From: JADJPG01 sp964491875
GTDB lineage: Bacteria; Verrucomicrobiota; Verrucomicrobiia; Limisphaerales; JADJPG01
Direction: 5' to 3'
Length of the DNA: 64,000 nucleotides
NCBI GenBank assembly: GCA_964491875.1
Contig: CAZBIC010000023.1
Span: 1 to 64,000 of the forward strand
Below, in pieces: positions 52,226 to 61,627 of this stretch (position 1 is the stretch's first letter; every line of letters starts with the position of its first letter). The position numbers and the translations under genes are program-made. A model generated the notes under the pieces. That model saw only the letters and a list, made by a program, of their open reading frames with translations, was not told where the DNA came from and ran no database searches.

Positions 52226-53080
52226 GTGTTCTCGAAGCGACAAATCGGATGGTTCATGATAGCTCTGGGTGCGATATGTGCAGCCGTGCTCCTGTTGCGC
52301 AAGAACAGCGCCGGACATACATACAAGGGAAGAAGCATCGAGGATTGGGTCACCAGCGTAAGGGATTTTACAACTGTCGAGACCAACCAGAATCTTCGAG
52401 CGATGATGGCCCAGTTGGGAACGAATGCCCTTTCCCCATTGCTGGGAACGCTCACCAACGACGAGCGTGCCATGACACCGATTTACCGTCAGTTGTTCCA
52501 ACAAAACCTCTCCACGCCTCTAAAATCATTCGCTTCAGACCAATGGTCAAAAGACACCACTCCCCGCTACACTGCGGCAGCACTCTTGCCCCTCCTGCCA
52601 GATGGTGGAGCTTCGGCGATTCCAGCTTTGGAGACACACTCATTACGGACAAATGCGGTAGCAGGCTCGTTCTTTTGCCTCATCGCGCTCGCAAACATTG
52701 GACCGCGTAGTGTTCCCGCATTGCGCAGGTTGGAGACAAATTCAACCATTCCCGTCAAAAGCTTGATCGAAGGATGGTGGGGGGGGAATCTGCAGCGCGG
52801 CAGTCGTTCCCAACGCGAAAGGTTCGCTGTTGCCCTCGCGGTATTTGACCCCACTTCCTACCAGCCGATTCCAATACTCGCCGACATGTGCGACTCCCAT
52901 GATGCCGCAATCCGAAACGAGGCGTTTGCGGCTCTGACAAATTTGATTCCGTTTCATGCGGCTGCGCGTGATGCCATGAAGAAGGTCGCCGCCGAGAGTC
53001 CTGACGAAACGCTTCGTGAACGTGCGAAGCGCGTCATCGAACAATTCTACTCCGGACTCAAACCTCGGAGGTCGCCTTGA
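52226..53080 (+). CDS. HEAT-repeat-like membrane-anchored protein
   Basis: A 284-residue protein from GTG 52226, with an N-terminal transmembrane helix (about 8-24), the segment HTYKGRSIEDWV and HEAT-like helical repeats to the end (LPLLPDGGASAIPALETHSL, GPRSVPALRRLE). It is paralogous in layout to the next gene. Together they are inserted between moxR and DUF58, a place where such genes are not usual. Partner not known. Confidence 0.72.
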   Translation: MFSKRQIGWFMIALGAICAAVLLLRKNSAGHTYKGRSIEDWVTSVRDFTTVETNQNLRAMMAQLGTNALSPLLGTLTNDERAMTPIYRQLFQQNLSTPLKSFASDQWSKDTTPRYTAAALLPLLPDGGASAIPALETHSLRTNAVAGSFFCLIALANIGPRSVPALRRLETNSTIPVKSLIEGWWGGNLQRGSRSQRERFAVALAVFDPTSYQPIPILADMCDSHDAAIRNEAFAALTNLIPFHAAARDAMKKVAAESPDETLRERAKRVIEQFYSGLKPRRSP

Positions 53081-54003
53081 ACCACCTCACGAAACAGCGC
53101 TCACGTTGCATTCTTGGATTGGCGGCGACGCTGATTCTTGTGGTGTTCGTAGCGCTGGTTTCACGTCAGCACAAGGAACCTCGCTACCAGGGGAAGACGC
53201 TTGTCGAATGGATTGAACAAACAGAGCTTGCCTCCCCCGCCGCCAGCAGCGCGGGACACCGAGGGCAATACCAATCATTCGAGGACCGAAAGGAACTGCA
53301 AGGCGCACTCAGAATGCTCGGGAGCAACGCCGTCCCAACGCTGATTGCAATACTTGATCAGTCCGAGACAGCGGCTTATCGAGCGAAGATGAAGGCGTTG
53401 GAAACTTCCCGGCTTCCGCAATCCCTCAGAGACAATTTCTCAGAGGAATTCCGAGTCACGCACAACAGACTGAACCGCGTTGTCCAAGCCTTTAAGTTCC
53501 TCGGCAATGATGCGCTCCACGCCATCCCGGAGCTTGAACGCATCGTATGCGAGCCGAATCGGAGCAAAACATCATCTGCTGCGGCGAGGGCACTGGAGTG
53601 CTTTGGCATTGCGGCGATGCCGGCGCTGGTGCGTTGTCGAACGAATGCTCCGGTGGAGTATCAGTCATCGATTCAAGCTTCCATCTATCGCGTCTACCGG
53701 AGTGAACTCAATTCGAGCAAGCCCGAAGCAAGAACCACAGCCACTCTGGAGCTCGCCAGCTCTCCGGAGCCGCCATCCGAGATTATTCCCGCTTTGGTGG
53801 AACTTCTCGAGAGCCCGCAGCCGGAGATGCGCCGACGCGCATTGGACGCTCTTTCCCAGCATTTGCCGAACTTCGGACCGCTGGCCGGCGCTGCCTACCC
53901 CGCCGTCGAGAAACAAACGACCTCTGACGATCCGGAGATCCGCCGCGTCGCTGCAGAGCTCCTGGCGAAATACAAATTGCCACCGCCGGGAATGAAACCG
54001 TGA
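53077..54003 (+). CDS. HEAT-repeat-like membrane-anchored protein
   Basis: A 308-residue protein with TTG start at 53077 (TTGA overlap with previous stop) and a GGAGG ribosome site at 53067-53071. The N-terminal transmembrane helix is at about 12-28, followed by YQGKTLVEWIEQTE, the counterpart of the KGRSIEDWV in the upstream gene, and HEAT-like repeats (ALHAIPELERIV, IIPALVELLESPQPEMRRRALDALSQHL). A tandem duplicate by architecture. It is coupled to the next gene by a 4-base overlap. Confidence 0.75.
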   Translation: MNHLTKQRSRCILGLAATLILVVFVALVSRQHKEPRYQGKTLVEWIEQTELASPAASSAGHRGQYQSFEDRKELQGALRMLGSNAVPTLIAILDQSETAAYRAKMKALETSRLPQSLRDNFSEEFRVTHNRLNRVVQAFKFLGNDALHAIPELERIVCEPNRSKTSSAAARALECFGIAAMPALVRCRTNAPVEYQSSIQASIYRVYRSELNSSKPEARTTATLELASSPEPPSEIIPALVELLESPQPEMRRRALDALSQHLPNFGPLAGAAYPAVEKQTTSDDPEIRRVAAELLAKYKLPPPGMKP

Positions 54004-54275
54004 TTCACTGCCCGACCATCTCCGTCCGCCTTGCGGCAGCAGCCTTACTGCTGTTCGGAGTTGCTTTCGCGGTGGCCTCCGCGATGCGCGATGGCGAGCG
54101 CGATGGCGAGCGCGATGGCGAGCGCGATGGCGAGCGCGAACCGGAATTGAACGGCGTTCCGCTCAGCCATTTCTTCGACAATCAAACCAACGGCGAACTG
54201 CGCACCGAGCGTGACGCGAGCGAATCGATTCGCCTGATTGAAGCCACGCCGATCGAGACAGGAGGTCTCCGATGA
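54000..54275 (+). CDS. Small membrane-anchored protein with RDGE repeats
   Basis: A 91-residue protein starting at GTG 54000 (GTGA overlap). It has a signal or transmembrane helix (about 9-27), then four tandem RDGE units (30-45) made by perfect 12-base DNA repeats, and an acidic tail. No family was recognised. It is coupled to DUF58 by ATGA. The number of repeats may vary between strains because they are perfect tandem copies. Confidence 0.6.
   Translation: MIHCPTISVRLAAAALLLFGVAFAVASAMRDGERDGERDGERDGEREPELNGVPLSHFFDNQTNGELRTERDASESIRLIEATPIETGGLR
54089..54136 (+). repeat. Four perfect tandem copies of a 12-base unit
   Basis: CGATGGCGAGCG occurs four times in a row without mismatch, inside the coding sequence of the small protein at 54000-54275, and encodes four RDGE units in frame. 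The multiple-of-three length keeps the frame if copies are gained or lost. Confidence 0.9.
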
Positions 54276-55642
54276 TCGTGCCAAGCCCGCGTTTGCTTTT
54301 CTGGTTTGCGACCATCGCGATTCCGTTCTCGGCACTCGGGGCTGTCTATCCGAACGCCCTTGGCATTTCGGTCGCGCTGGTCTGCGGACTTATCCTAGTG
54401 GTGCTGCTCGATGCGGCGTTGTCCATTTCGCGACTCGACGGGCTGAACGTGACCCTGCCGGAGCTGCTCCGCGCTTCCAAAGATCGTCCGGTCACGCTTC
54501 CCATGTTGATCACCAATCCTGGCCGGCTCGCGCTGACCGTGCGCCTCGGACTGCCGTTCCCGCGCGAGCTGAAGGCGGCGCAGGAGGAAATGGTCGTGCG
54601 GCTCGCGCGTGAGACGGAGACATCGCAGATCGAGTGGACCGTCACTCCACAGCAGCGCGGCAACTTTCGGTTCTCCACGGTCTACCTCGAGACACCGTCG
54701 CGTCTCGGTCTGTGGGCCATTCGTCGCAAGGCATCGTTGCGTGGCGAGATACGCGTATATCCCAACTTGATCGCAGAACGAAAGAATCTCGCCGCGTTGT
54801 TCCTCAATCGCGGTGCGTTCGGTCTGCACGCGCAACGCCAGGTCGGCAAGGGTCGTGACTTCGAGAAGCTCCGCGAATATGTGCCCGGCGACGGTCTCGA
54901 CGAGATTCATTGGAAGGCGACGGCGCGTCGCGGGCATCCCGTCACCAAAGTTTTTCAAATCGAACGCACGCAGGAAGTGTACGTGATCATCGATGCATCC
55001 CGTTTGTCGGGAAGGCGAATTGTTCCAGGTTCCCCGTTACAGGTTTCAAGTACTGCCGCCCAAGCCCAAGTTGAAACCAGCGTCCTCGAACGTTTCCTTA
55101 CCTCCGCACTGATTCTTGGACAGGCAGCCGAGCAGCAAGGCGATCTTTTCGGACTACTTACCTTCACGGATCAGGCCCGGACATTCCTGCGTGCCAAGAA
55201 CGGCAAGGAACATTACGCCGCCTGTCGCGATGCCATCTACGCGCTGGAGCCCGAGAACGTCACGCCGGACTTCGACGAAATCGGATCCTTCATCCGCACC
55301 CGGCTCCGCCGCCGTGCGCTGCTGTTGTTCCTGACGTCGCTCGAGGACCCGGTGCTCGCAGAGAGTTTCATCCGCAACATGAGTTTACTGGCGGGCCAGC
55401 ATCTGGTGCTCGTCAACATGCTCAAGCCTGACGGGGCGGACCCGCTGTTCACTCATCCCGACGTCACTGACATCGACGACGTCTACCGTCACCTCGGTGG
55501 ACACTTGCGCTGGCACGGGCTGCGGGAACTGGAGAAGGTGTTGCAGCGGCGCGGCGTTCACTTCTCACTGATTGAGAACGAACGGCTGGCGCGGGAGTTG
55601 GTTACGCAATATCTGAACGTCAAACGGAGGCAGCTCTTGTGA
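54272..55642 (+). CDS. DUF58 domain protein
   Basis: A 456-residue protein. Two transmembrane helices near the N-terminus (about 8-24 and 29-51), then the DUF58 core with the signature GRDFEKLREYVPGDGLDEIHWKATAR (about 194-219) and a VWA-like fold behind it. DUF58 proteins act with MoxR ATPases. The stop overlaps the SpoIIM gene start (GTGA). The MoxR gene lies three genes upstream, separated by the HEAT and repeat genes. Confidence 0.92.
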   Translation: MIVPSPRLLFWFATIAIPFSALGAVYPNALGISVALVCGLILVVLLDAALSISRLDGLNVTLPELLRASKDRPVTLPMLITNPGRLALTVRLGLPFPRELKAAQEEMVVRLARETETSQIEWTVTPQQRGNFRFSTVYLETPSRLGLWAIRRKASLRGEIRVYPNLIAERKNLAALFLNRGAFGLHAQRQVGKGRDFEKLREYVPGDGLDEIHWKATARRGHPVTKVFQIERTQEVYVIIDASRLSGRRIVPGSPLQVSSTAAQAQVETSVLERFLTSALILGQAAEQQGDLFGLLTFTDQARTFLRAKNGKEHYAACRDAIYALEPENVTPDFDEIGSFIRTRLRRRALLLFLTSLEDPVLAESFIRNMSLLAGQHLVLVNMLKPDGADPLFTHPDVTDIDDVYRHLGGHLRWHGLRELEKVLQRRGVHFSLIENERLARELVTQYLNVKRRQLL

Positions 55643-56673
55643 TTGTTGATCTTAAACGATTCGTCGCGAACGAACGTCCGTATTGGACGGAGCTGGAATC
55701 CTCGCTCGACCGACTGGAGGTGAACCAGGACCGGAAGCTCTCCCTCGATGACCTGCGTCGCTTTCACTATCTCTACGACCGTACAGCGGCCGGGCTGGCG
55801 AAGGTCAGCTCTCTGGCTGCGGAACCGGAAACGCGGCGCTATCTCGAAAGCTTGATCGCCCGCGCCTACGGCGAGGTACACGAAACGCGCGATCGTCAGC
55901 ATCGATTCGCCCCGCTCGTCTGGCTTTTCCAAACGCTACCGCAAACATTCCGTCGCCACGTTCGCGCCTTCTGGCTCTCGACCGCCATCACCATGCTCGG
56001 CGCAGTCTTTGGCGGGTTTGCCGTGGCATACGATCCGGAGGCGAAGGCGGCAGTAATGCCCGAGATGTTTGCGAATCATCTTGGAGATCCGACCGAACGC
56101 GTCGCTCAAGAGGAACGCGATCAAGACAGTCCCTCGGCCGGAAGCATGAGCTCGTTCTCCGCCCAGCTCATGGTGAACAACATCAGCGTCTCGATTCGCG
56201 CGATGGCGTTCGGCATGACGTGGGGCATCGGGACGATTCTCCTGCTCTTCTACAACGGCGTGATCCTCGGCGTGATTGCCGTGGACTACGTTCAAGCCGG
56301 CCAGACGGTGTTCCTGCTCGGCTGGCTCCTACCGCACGGCTCCATTGAACTTCCGGCGATCGTGATGGGCGGTCAGGCCGGCCTCATGCTCGCGAGCGCG
56401 CTCATCGGCTGGGGGCGGCGCACGACGTTGCGTGAACGGTTCCGCGCGATCGCTCCGGATTTGACCACGCTTATTGCCGGCATCGCGCTCATGCTGGTGT
56501 GGGCTGGCCTGGTTGAAGCGTTCTTCTCGCAATATCACGAGCCGACTCTTCCCTACGCGGTAAAGATCGCGTTTGGCGCCACCGAACTCCTGTTGCTCTG
56601 CCTGTTCCTCGGCCGTTGCGGGAAGAAGACGGACGATGGCCCGAATACCATTCCCGGGGACGCGAATCCATGA
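55639..56673 (+). CDS. SpoIIM-family (stage II sporulation protein M-like) membrane protein
   Basis: A 344-residue protein from GTG 55639. An N-terminal cytoplasmic helical part (1-105) is followed by several transmembrane helices (about 108-130, 195-222, 235-262, 280-298, 305-325). The architecture and the region ISVSIRAMAFGMTWGIGTILLLFYNGVILG is typical of SpoIIM-like proteins that accompany RDD and DUF58 genes in non-sporulating bacteria. Coupled to the RDD gene (ATGA). Confidence 0.88.
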   Translation: MIVDLKRFVANERPYWTELESSLDRLEVNQDRKLSLDDLRRFHYLYDRTAAGLAKVSSLAAEPETRRYLESLIARAYGEVHETRDRQHRFAPLVWLFQTLPQTFRRHVRAFWLSTAITMLGAVFGGFAVAYDPEAKAAVMPEMFANHLGDPTERVAQEERDQDSPSAGSMSSFSAQLMVNNISVSIRAMAFGMTWGIGTILLLFYNGVILGVIAVDYVQAGQTVFLLGWLLPHGSIELPAIVMGGQAGLMLASALIGWGRRTTLRERFRAIAPDLTTLIAGIALMLVWAGLVEAFFSQYHEPTLPYAVKIAFGATELLLLCLFLGRCGKKTDDGPNTIPGDANP

Positions 56674-57473
56674 ACCGGACGAACACTCTTCAGATTCGCA
56701 CGCCCGAAGGCATTGTCTTCTCGCAATTGCTGGCGGGCCCGATCTCGCGCTTTCTCGCCTGGGGAATCGACTTCTGCATCATCGCGGCTGCGACCACGGT
56801 CCTCTCCGTTGTGTTTATCATGCTCGACTTTATCAGCGCGGGCTTCGGTCAGGCAATCGGCCTGCTCGTGCAGTTTGTGCTGATGATCGGCTACGGGATT
56901 GGCTTCGAATGGTTCAAGAACGGCCAGACCATCGGCAAGCGCGTGCTCCGACTGCGCGTGATTGATCTTCAGGGCTTGCGCATGAAACCCAGCCAGGTCG
57001 TCATCCGCAATCTGCTCCGCTTCGTCGACATGCTTCCAGTCTTCTACCTCGTCGGCGGGCTGGCGTGTGTCATCAACCGTCGCGGACAACGTCTCGGCGA
57101 TCTCGCCGCCAACACCATCGTCGTGCGCATTCCGCGAATCAGCGAACCGGATCTCGATCAGCTCGTGGCGGGAAAGTTCAATTCACTCCGACACTATCCG
57201 CATCTCGAAGCCCGACTCCGCCAGCGCGTCTCCGCCCAGGAAGCAGCGCTCGCGTTGCAGGCATTAGTGCGCCGTGACTCGCTGGAGCCGCAGGCGCGTG
57301 TGCAACTCTTCGCCGACATCGCGAATCATTTCCGTGCAAAGGTGGATTTTCCCACTGAAGCCACCGAAGGGATTGCGGATGAACAATACGTTCGCAACGT
57401 CGTGGATTCCCTCTATCGGGTGAATCGTTCCGCCCGCAAGCCGGAGCCGGAAGTCGTCTCCACGGCCAGTTGA
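56670..57473 (+). CDS. RDD-family membrane protein
   Basis: A 267-residue protein with start at ATG 56670 (ATGA overlap). The RDD domain lies in the first 150 residues (RFLAWGIDFCIIAAATT at about 25-41, IGKRVLRLRV at about 88-97, RNLLRFVDMLP). A long cytoplasmic helical C-terminus (150-267) is present. It ends the cluster; the GYF-RDD gene at 45604 is at the other end, so the cluster is bracketed by RDD proteins. Confidence 0.88.
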   Translation: MNRTNTLQIRTPEGIVFSQLLAGPISRFLAWGIDFCIIAAATTVLSVVFIMLDFISAGFGQAIGLLVQFVLMIGYGIGFEWFKNGQTIGKRVLRLRVIDLQGLRMKPSQVVIRNLLRFVDMLPVFYLVGGLACVINRRGQRLGDLAANTIVVRIPRISEPDLDQLVAGKFNSLRHYPHLEARLRQRVSAQEAALALQALVRRDSLEPQARVQLFADIANHFRAKVDFPTEATEGIADEQYVRNVVDSLYRVNRSARKPEPEVVSTAS

Positions 57474-57516
57474 GCGGCATTGACCGTCGCCCGATTTCTC
57501 CGCCACGATTCCGCAC

Positions 57517-58752
57517 ATGTTGTCCGATTCGTCCCTGACGCAGCTCATCAACGCGCAGATGCCCGCGGCGCTTGTCCACTTCGAGCACATGGTCGGCATG
57601 AACAGTTTCACCGGCAATCGCGAGGGCGTGAACCAGCTCGCCCGTTACACCGCGGAGTGTTTCGCGCCGCTCGGTTTCACGGCGGAGTATGTTCCGTCGA
57701 CGAATCCCCATTTCGGCCAGCATCTCGCGCTGACCCGACGCGGGAAAACGAATCGCTCCATCGCGCTCATCTCGCATCTCGACACCGTCTTTCCGCCGGA
57801 GGAAGAAGTGCGGAATAACTTTCGCTGGCAACCGGAGGGCGACCTCATTTACGGACCCGGCACGCACGACATCAAAGGCGGCACGATCATGATGTGGCTG
57901 GCGCTCCACGCCCTGCGCGAACATGCACCGTCGGTTTTCGAAGACATCACGTGGAGGCTTCTTTGGAACTCTTCAGAAGAAATGCTCTCGCACGACTTCG
58001 GAGACGTCTGCCGCGCCCGCCTTGATAAGGACACGCTCGGCGCCCTCGTGTTTGAAGCGGAAGGTCGGCTAGGTCTGGAGAGCCTGATGGTTGTCGCGCG
58101 GAAAGGTCGGGCGACCTGGCGAGTGAGCGTTTCCGGCCGTGGCTCTCACGCTGGCGCGAAGCATCGGCACGGAGCGAACGCCATCGTGCAGCTGGGACAA
58201 ACGTTGCAACGCATCTCGGCCATGACGGATTACTCACGCGATCTCACCTTCAATGTCGGAACGATCTCAGGTGGCACCGTGCTGAACCGCGTCCCTCACG
58301 AAGCGATTGCGGAAGGCGAATTCCGCGCGTTCTCACCGGATATTTACGCGCAGGCTAAGTCCGCTCTTCTCGCGCTGGCCGGACCCGGCGAGGTGCGCAG
58401 CGTGGCGGATCGTTTTCCGTGCGACATCAAGGTGGAGATTCTCAGCGAGAGCCGGCCGTGGCCTCGGAATCCAGGAACCGACAATTTGGCCGCACTCTGG
58501 TGCGAGACCGGAAAGGAAATCGGTCTCCCGGTGAACATCGAGCAACGCGGAGGCTTGAGTGACGGGAATTTGATCTGGGACGCCGTCCCAACCATCGATG
58601 GCCTTGGCCCCTGGGGCGACAACGATCATTGCTCGGAGCGCAGCGCCGATGGAACGAAAGTTCCCGAGTATGTCGACGTGACCTCCTTCGTCCCCAAGGC
58701 CGCGCTAAATGTCCTCGCGATCTGCAAGCTGGCGGCTCAATCGACGCCATGA
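57517..58752 (+). CDS. M20-family metallopeptidase (carboxypeptidase G2-like)
   Basis: A 411-residue cytoplasmic peptidase. Metal-site motifs are SHLDTVF (about 86-92), GPGTHDIKGG (about 113-122) and NSSEEML (about 150-156); the dimerisation lid follows near 195-300 (GRGSHAGAKHRHGANAI). It would cut N-acylated amino acids or small peptides. The catalytic Asp/Glu pattern is intact. Starts 43 bases after the RDD stop and may be expressed separately. Confidence 0.88.
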   Translation: MLSDSSLTQLINAQMPAALVHFEHMVGMNSFTGNREGVNQLARYTAECFAPLGFTAEYVPSTNPHFGQHLALTRRGKTNRSIALISHLDTVFPPEEEVRNNFRWQPEGDLIYGPGTHDIKGGTIMMWLALHALREHAPSVFEDITWRLLWNSSEEMLSHDFGDVCRARLDKDTLGALVFEAEGRLGLESLMVVARKGRATWRVSVSGRGSHAGAKHRHGANAIVQLGQTLQRISAMTDYSRDLTFNVGTISGGTVLNRVPHEAIAEGEFRAFSPDIYAQAKSALLALAGPGEVRSVADRFPCDIKVEILSESRPWPRNPGTDNLAALWCETGKEIGLPVNIEQRGGLSDGNLIWDAVPTIDGLGPWGDNDHCSERSADGTKVPEYVDVTSFVPKAALNVLAICKLAAQSTP

Positions 58753-58805
58753 GTCATCGTTGTCGCTATCAGTAGAAGGATGCAACTTGGAGGCGTCCCG
58801 GCTTC

Positions 58806-58834
58806 TTGACTTTGCCCCAGCCTGTCCTCATTTT
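58806..58834 (+). promoter_or_regulatory. Possible sigma-70 promoter of acnA
   Basis: TTGACT (58806-58811), a 17-base spacer and CATTTT (58829-58834) resemble -35 and -10 boxes, 46 bases before the acnA start. The -10 match is poor (three of six), so this is weak evidence. Confidence 0.25.
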
Positions 58835-58880
58835 CGACGCTCCTGACGGACGCGGGATGCGTTGTCGGGCTGAATTTTTT

Positions 58881-61580
58881 ATGAGCCATAACCTGTTCAA
58901 CACACTGCAATCTTTCGACCTTGGCAACGGCAAGTCCGGCCAGTTTTATTCCCTCCCCGCACTGGAAGCGGCCGGCGCCGGCCCCATCTCCAAGCTGCCG
59001 GTCAGCATCCGTCTCGTGCTGGAGTCCGTGCTGCGCAATTGCGACGGGCTCAAGGTGCAGGAAGCGAACGTGAAGGAGCTCGCGAACTGGAAGCCGACCG
59101 AGGAACGCACCGCGGAGATTCCGTTCGTGGTCGCCCGCATCGTGTTGCAGGACTTCACCGGCGTGCCGTTGCTCGTGGACCTCGCGGCGATGCGCAGTGC
59201 GGTGAACAAGATTGGCAAGAACCCGAAGATCATCGAACCGCTCGTGCCCGTGGACCTCGTCGTGGACCACTCGGTCCAGGTGGACTTCGCCGGCGCTGCC
59301 GACTCGATGGCGCGCAACTTGGATTTGGAATTCACCCGTAACCGCGAGCGCTACCAGTTCCTCAAGTGGGGCATGCAGGCGTTTGACACCTTCAAGGTCG
59401 TGCCTCCCGGCATCGGCATCGTGCATCAAGTCAACTTGGAGTATCTCGCGAAGGGCGTGCTGGACCAGGGCGGAGTTTACTATCCCGACACGCTCGTCGG
59501 CACCGACTCGCACACCACGATGATCAACGGTCTCGGCATCGTGGGCTGGGGCGTGGGCGGCATCGAAGCGGAAGCGGGCATGCTCGGGCAGCCGGTTTAT
59601 TTCCTAACGCCGGACGTCGTCGGCGTGCATCTCACCGGCGCGATCCGCGAAGGTGTCACTGCAACCGACGTCGCACTCACCGTCACGCAGATGCTTCGCA
59701 AGGCGAAGGTCGTCGGCAAGTTCGTCGAGTTCTTCGGGCCTGGTGCCGCTGCGCTCCCGCTCGTGGACCGCGCGACCATCGCGAACATGGCGCCCGAATA
59801 CGGCGCGACGATGGGTTTCTTCCCGATTGACGAGGAATGCGTGAACTACCTCCGCGGCACCGGCCGCAGCGAGGCGCACTGCCAGATGTATGAGAACTAC
59901 TACAAGGCGCAGGGTCTCTGGGGCATTCCGCAGGCCGGCCAGATCGAATACTCGCAGGTCGTCGAACTCGACCTCGCCAGCGTGAAGCCCAGCGTCGCCG
60001 GCCCGAAGCGTCCACAGGACCGCATCGAATTGCAGAACCTTCGCCGCGAGTTCTTCAGCGCGGTGCAACGTCCCGTGACCGAGAACGGTTTCGGCAAGAC
60101 GCGTCAGGTGTTCGGCAAGTCAGTGAAGGTCGAGATGGCTTCCAAGAAGAAGGCCAACGTCGGGACCGGCTCCGTGCTCATCGCGGCCATCACGAGTTGC
60201 ACGAACACCAGCAACCCGAGCGTGATGCTCGCCGCTGGCTTGCTCGCGAAGAAGGCCGTTGAGAAGGGGCTGAAAGTGAACCCTGCCGTGAAGGCGTCGC
60301 TGGCTCCCGGATCGCGCGTGGTCACGGACTACCTCAAGAAGACCGGCCTCACGCCGTATCTCAACAAGCTCCGATTCAACACCGTCGGCTACGGCTGCAC
60401 GACCTGCATCGGCAACTCCGGCCCGCTCGATCCCGCGATCGAGGATGCCGTGGTGAAGAACGATTACGTCACCGCCAGTGTGCTCTCCGGCAACCGCAAC
60501 TTCGAAGCGCGCGTGCATCAGAACGTGAAATCGAACTTCCTCATGTCGCCGCCGCTCGTCGTCGCCTTCGCGCTCGCGGGTCGCGTCGATATCGACCTGA
60601 GCTGCGAGCCTCTCGGCACGAGCAAGGATGGCGAACCCGTTTACCTCGCTGACCTCTGGCCGACGCTGCAGGAAGTTCGCGACGCGATGCAATCCGCGCT
60701 CAAGCCCGAAGTCTTCCGTAAGCTCTACAAGGATTTCGCCGCGCAGAATCCGAAGTGGAACGAGATCCCGTCCAGCGTCGGCAACGTGTATGAGTGGGAC
60801 ACCAAGTCCACCTACATCCAGGAGCCGCCGTTCTTCACGAACTTCTCGCTCACGCCCGGCAGCATCAAGCCCATCACCGGCGCGCGCGCACTCGGCATCT
60901 TCGGCGACAGCGTGACCACCGACCACATCTCGCCCGCTGGCGCGATCAAGAAGAGTTCGCCCGCCGGCAAGTTCCTGCTCGAAAACGGCGTCACCTTCGA
61001 AGACTTCAACAGCTACGGTTCACGCCGTGGCAATGACCGCATCATGACCCGTGGAACGTTCGCCAATGTCCGCATCAAGAACCTGATGCTCGGCGGCGAA
61101 GAGGGTGGCAACACCATCGGCGCGGACGGCCAGAAGACTTCCATCTATGACGCGTCGATCGCGTATCAAGCCAAGGGCACGCCGCTCATCGTCATCGCCG
61201 GACAGGAATACGGCACCGGCTCCAGCCGCGACTGGGCGGCGAAAGGCACGAACCTGCTCGGCGTGAAAGTTGTCGTGGCGCAGAGCTTTGAGCGCATCCA
61301 TCGCTCGAACCTCGTCGGCATGGGCGTTCTCCCGCTGCAGTTCAAGGAAGGCACCACCGCGCAGACCTTGAAGCTCGACGGCACCGAGACCTACGACATC
61401 GTTGGCCTCGACGCGAACATCAAGCCGCAGCAAGACCTCACTCTGAAGATTACCCGCAAGGACGGCAGCGTGGAGAACGTCAATGTCCGCTGCCGCATCG
61501 ATACACCCATCGAGATCGAATACTACCAGCATGGCGGCATCCTGCCCTACGTGCTGCGTCAGCTGATCGCAAAGGCGTAA
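58881..61580 (+). CDS. acnA: Aconitate hydratase A
   Basis: TCA-cycle enzyme that isomerises citrate to isocitrate with a [4Fe-4S] cluster. The 899-residue product starts at ATG 58881 (MSHNLFNTLQSF); the frame is open to 58806 but those residues are not family-like. Cluster ligands are C440 in ITSCTNTSNP, and C506 and C509 in GYGCTTCIGNSGP. The C-terminal swivel domain has GARALGIFGDSVTTDHISPAGA and EYGTGSSRDWAAKGT. Length and motifs are those of AcnA/IRP1-type enzymes. It ends at a strong terminator. Confidence 0.95.
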   Translation: MSHNLFNTLQSFDLGNGKSGQFYSLPALEAAGAGPISKLPVSIRLVLESVLRNCDGLKVQEANVKELANWKPTEERTAEIPFVVARIVLQDFTGVPLLVDLAAMRSAVNKIGKNPKIIEPLVPVDLVVDHSVQVDFAGAADSMARNLDLEFTRNRERYQFLKWGMQAFDTFKVVPPGIGIVHQVNLEYLAKGVLDQGGVYYPDTLVGTDSHTTMINGLGIVGWGVGGIEAEAGMLGQPVYFLTPDVVGVHLTGAIREGVTATDVALTVTQMLRKAKVVGKFVEFFGPGAAALPLVDRATIANMAPEYGATMGFFPIDEECVNYLRGTGRSEAHCQMYENYYKAQGLWGIPQAGQIEYSQVVELDLASVKPSVAGPKRPQDRIELQNLRREFFSAVQRPVTENGFGKTRQVFGKSVKVEMASKKKANVGTGSVLIAAITSCTNTSNPSVMLAAGLLAKKAVEKGLKVNPAVKASLAPGSRVVTDYLKKTGLTPYLNKLRFNTVGYGCTTCIGNSGPLDPAIEDAVVKNDYVTASVLSGNRNFEARVHQNVKSNFLMSPPLVVAFALAGRVDIDLSCEPLGTSKDGEPVYLADLWPTLQEVRDAMQSALKPEVFRKLYKDFAAQNPKWNEIPSSVGNVYEWDTKSTYIQEPPFFTNFSLTPGSIKPITGARALGIFGDSVTTDHISPAGAIKKSSPAGKFLLENGVTFEDFNSYGSRRGNDRIMTRGTFANVRIKNLMLGGEEGGNTIGADGQKTSIYDASIAYQAKGTPLIVIAGQEYGTGSSRDWAAKGTNLLGVKVVVAQSFERIHRSNLVGMGVLPLQFKEGTTAQTLKLDGTETYDIVGLDANIKPQQDLTLKITRKDGSVENVNVRCRIDTPIEIEYYQHGGILPYVLRQLIAKA

Positions 61581-61599
61581 TCCGCAGGACCCGTTTCTC

Positions 61600-61627
61600 A
61601 GGCGCTGGCGCAAGCCAGCGCCTTTTT
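61600..61627. terminator. Bidirectional terminator between acnA and the hydrolase gene
   Basis: AGGCGCTGGC (61600-61609) pairs with GCCAGCGCCT (61614-61623) around the loop GCAA, followed by T residues (61624-61627). It ends acnA and overlaps the TAA stop of the convergent hydrolase gene at 61626-61628. Confidence 0.9.
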
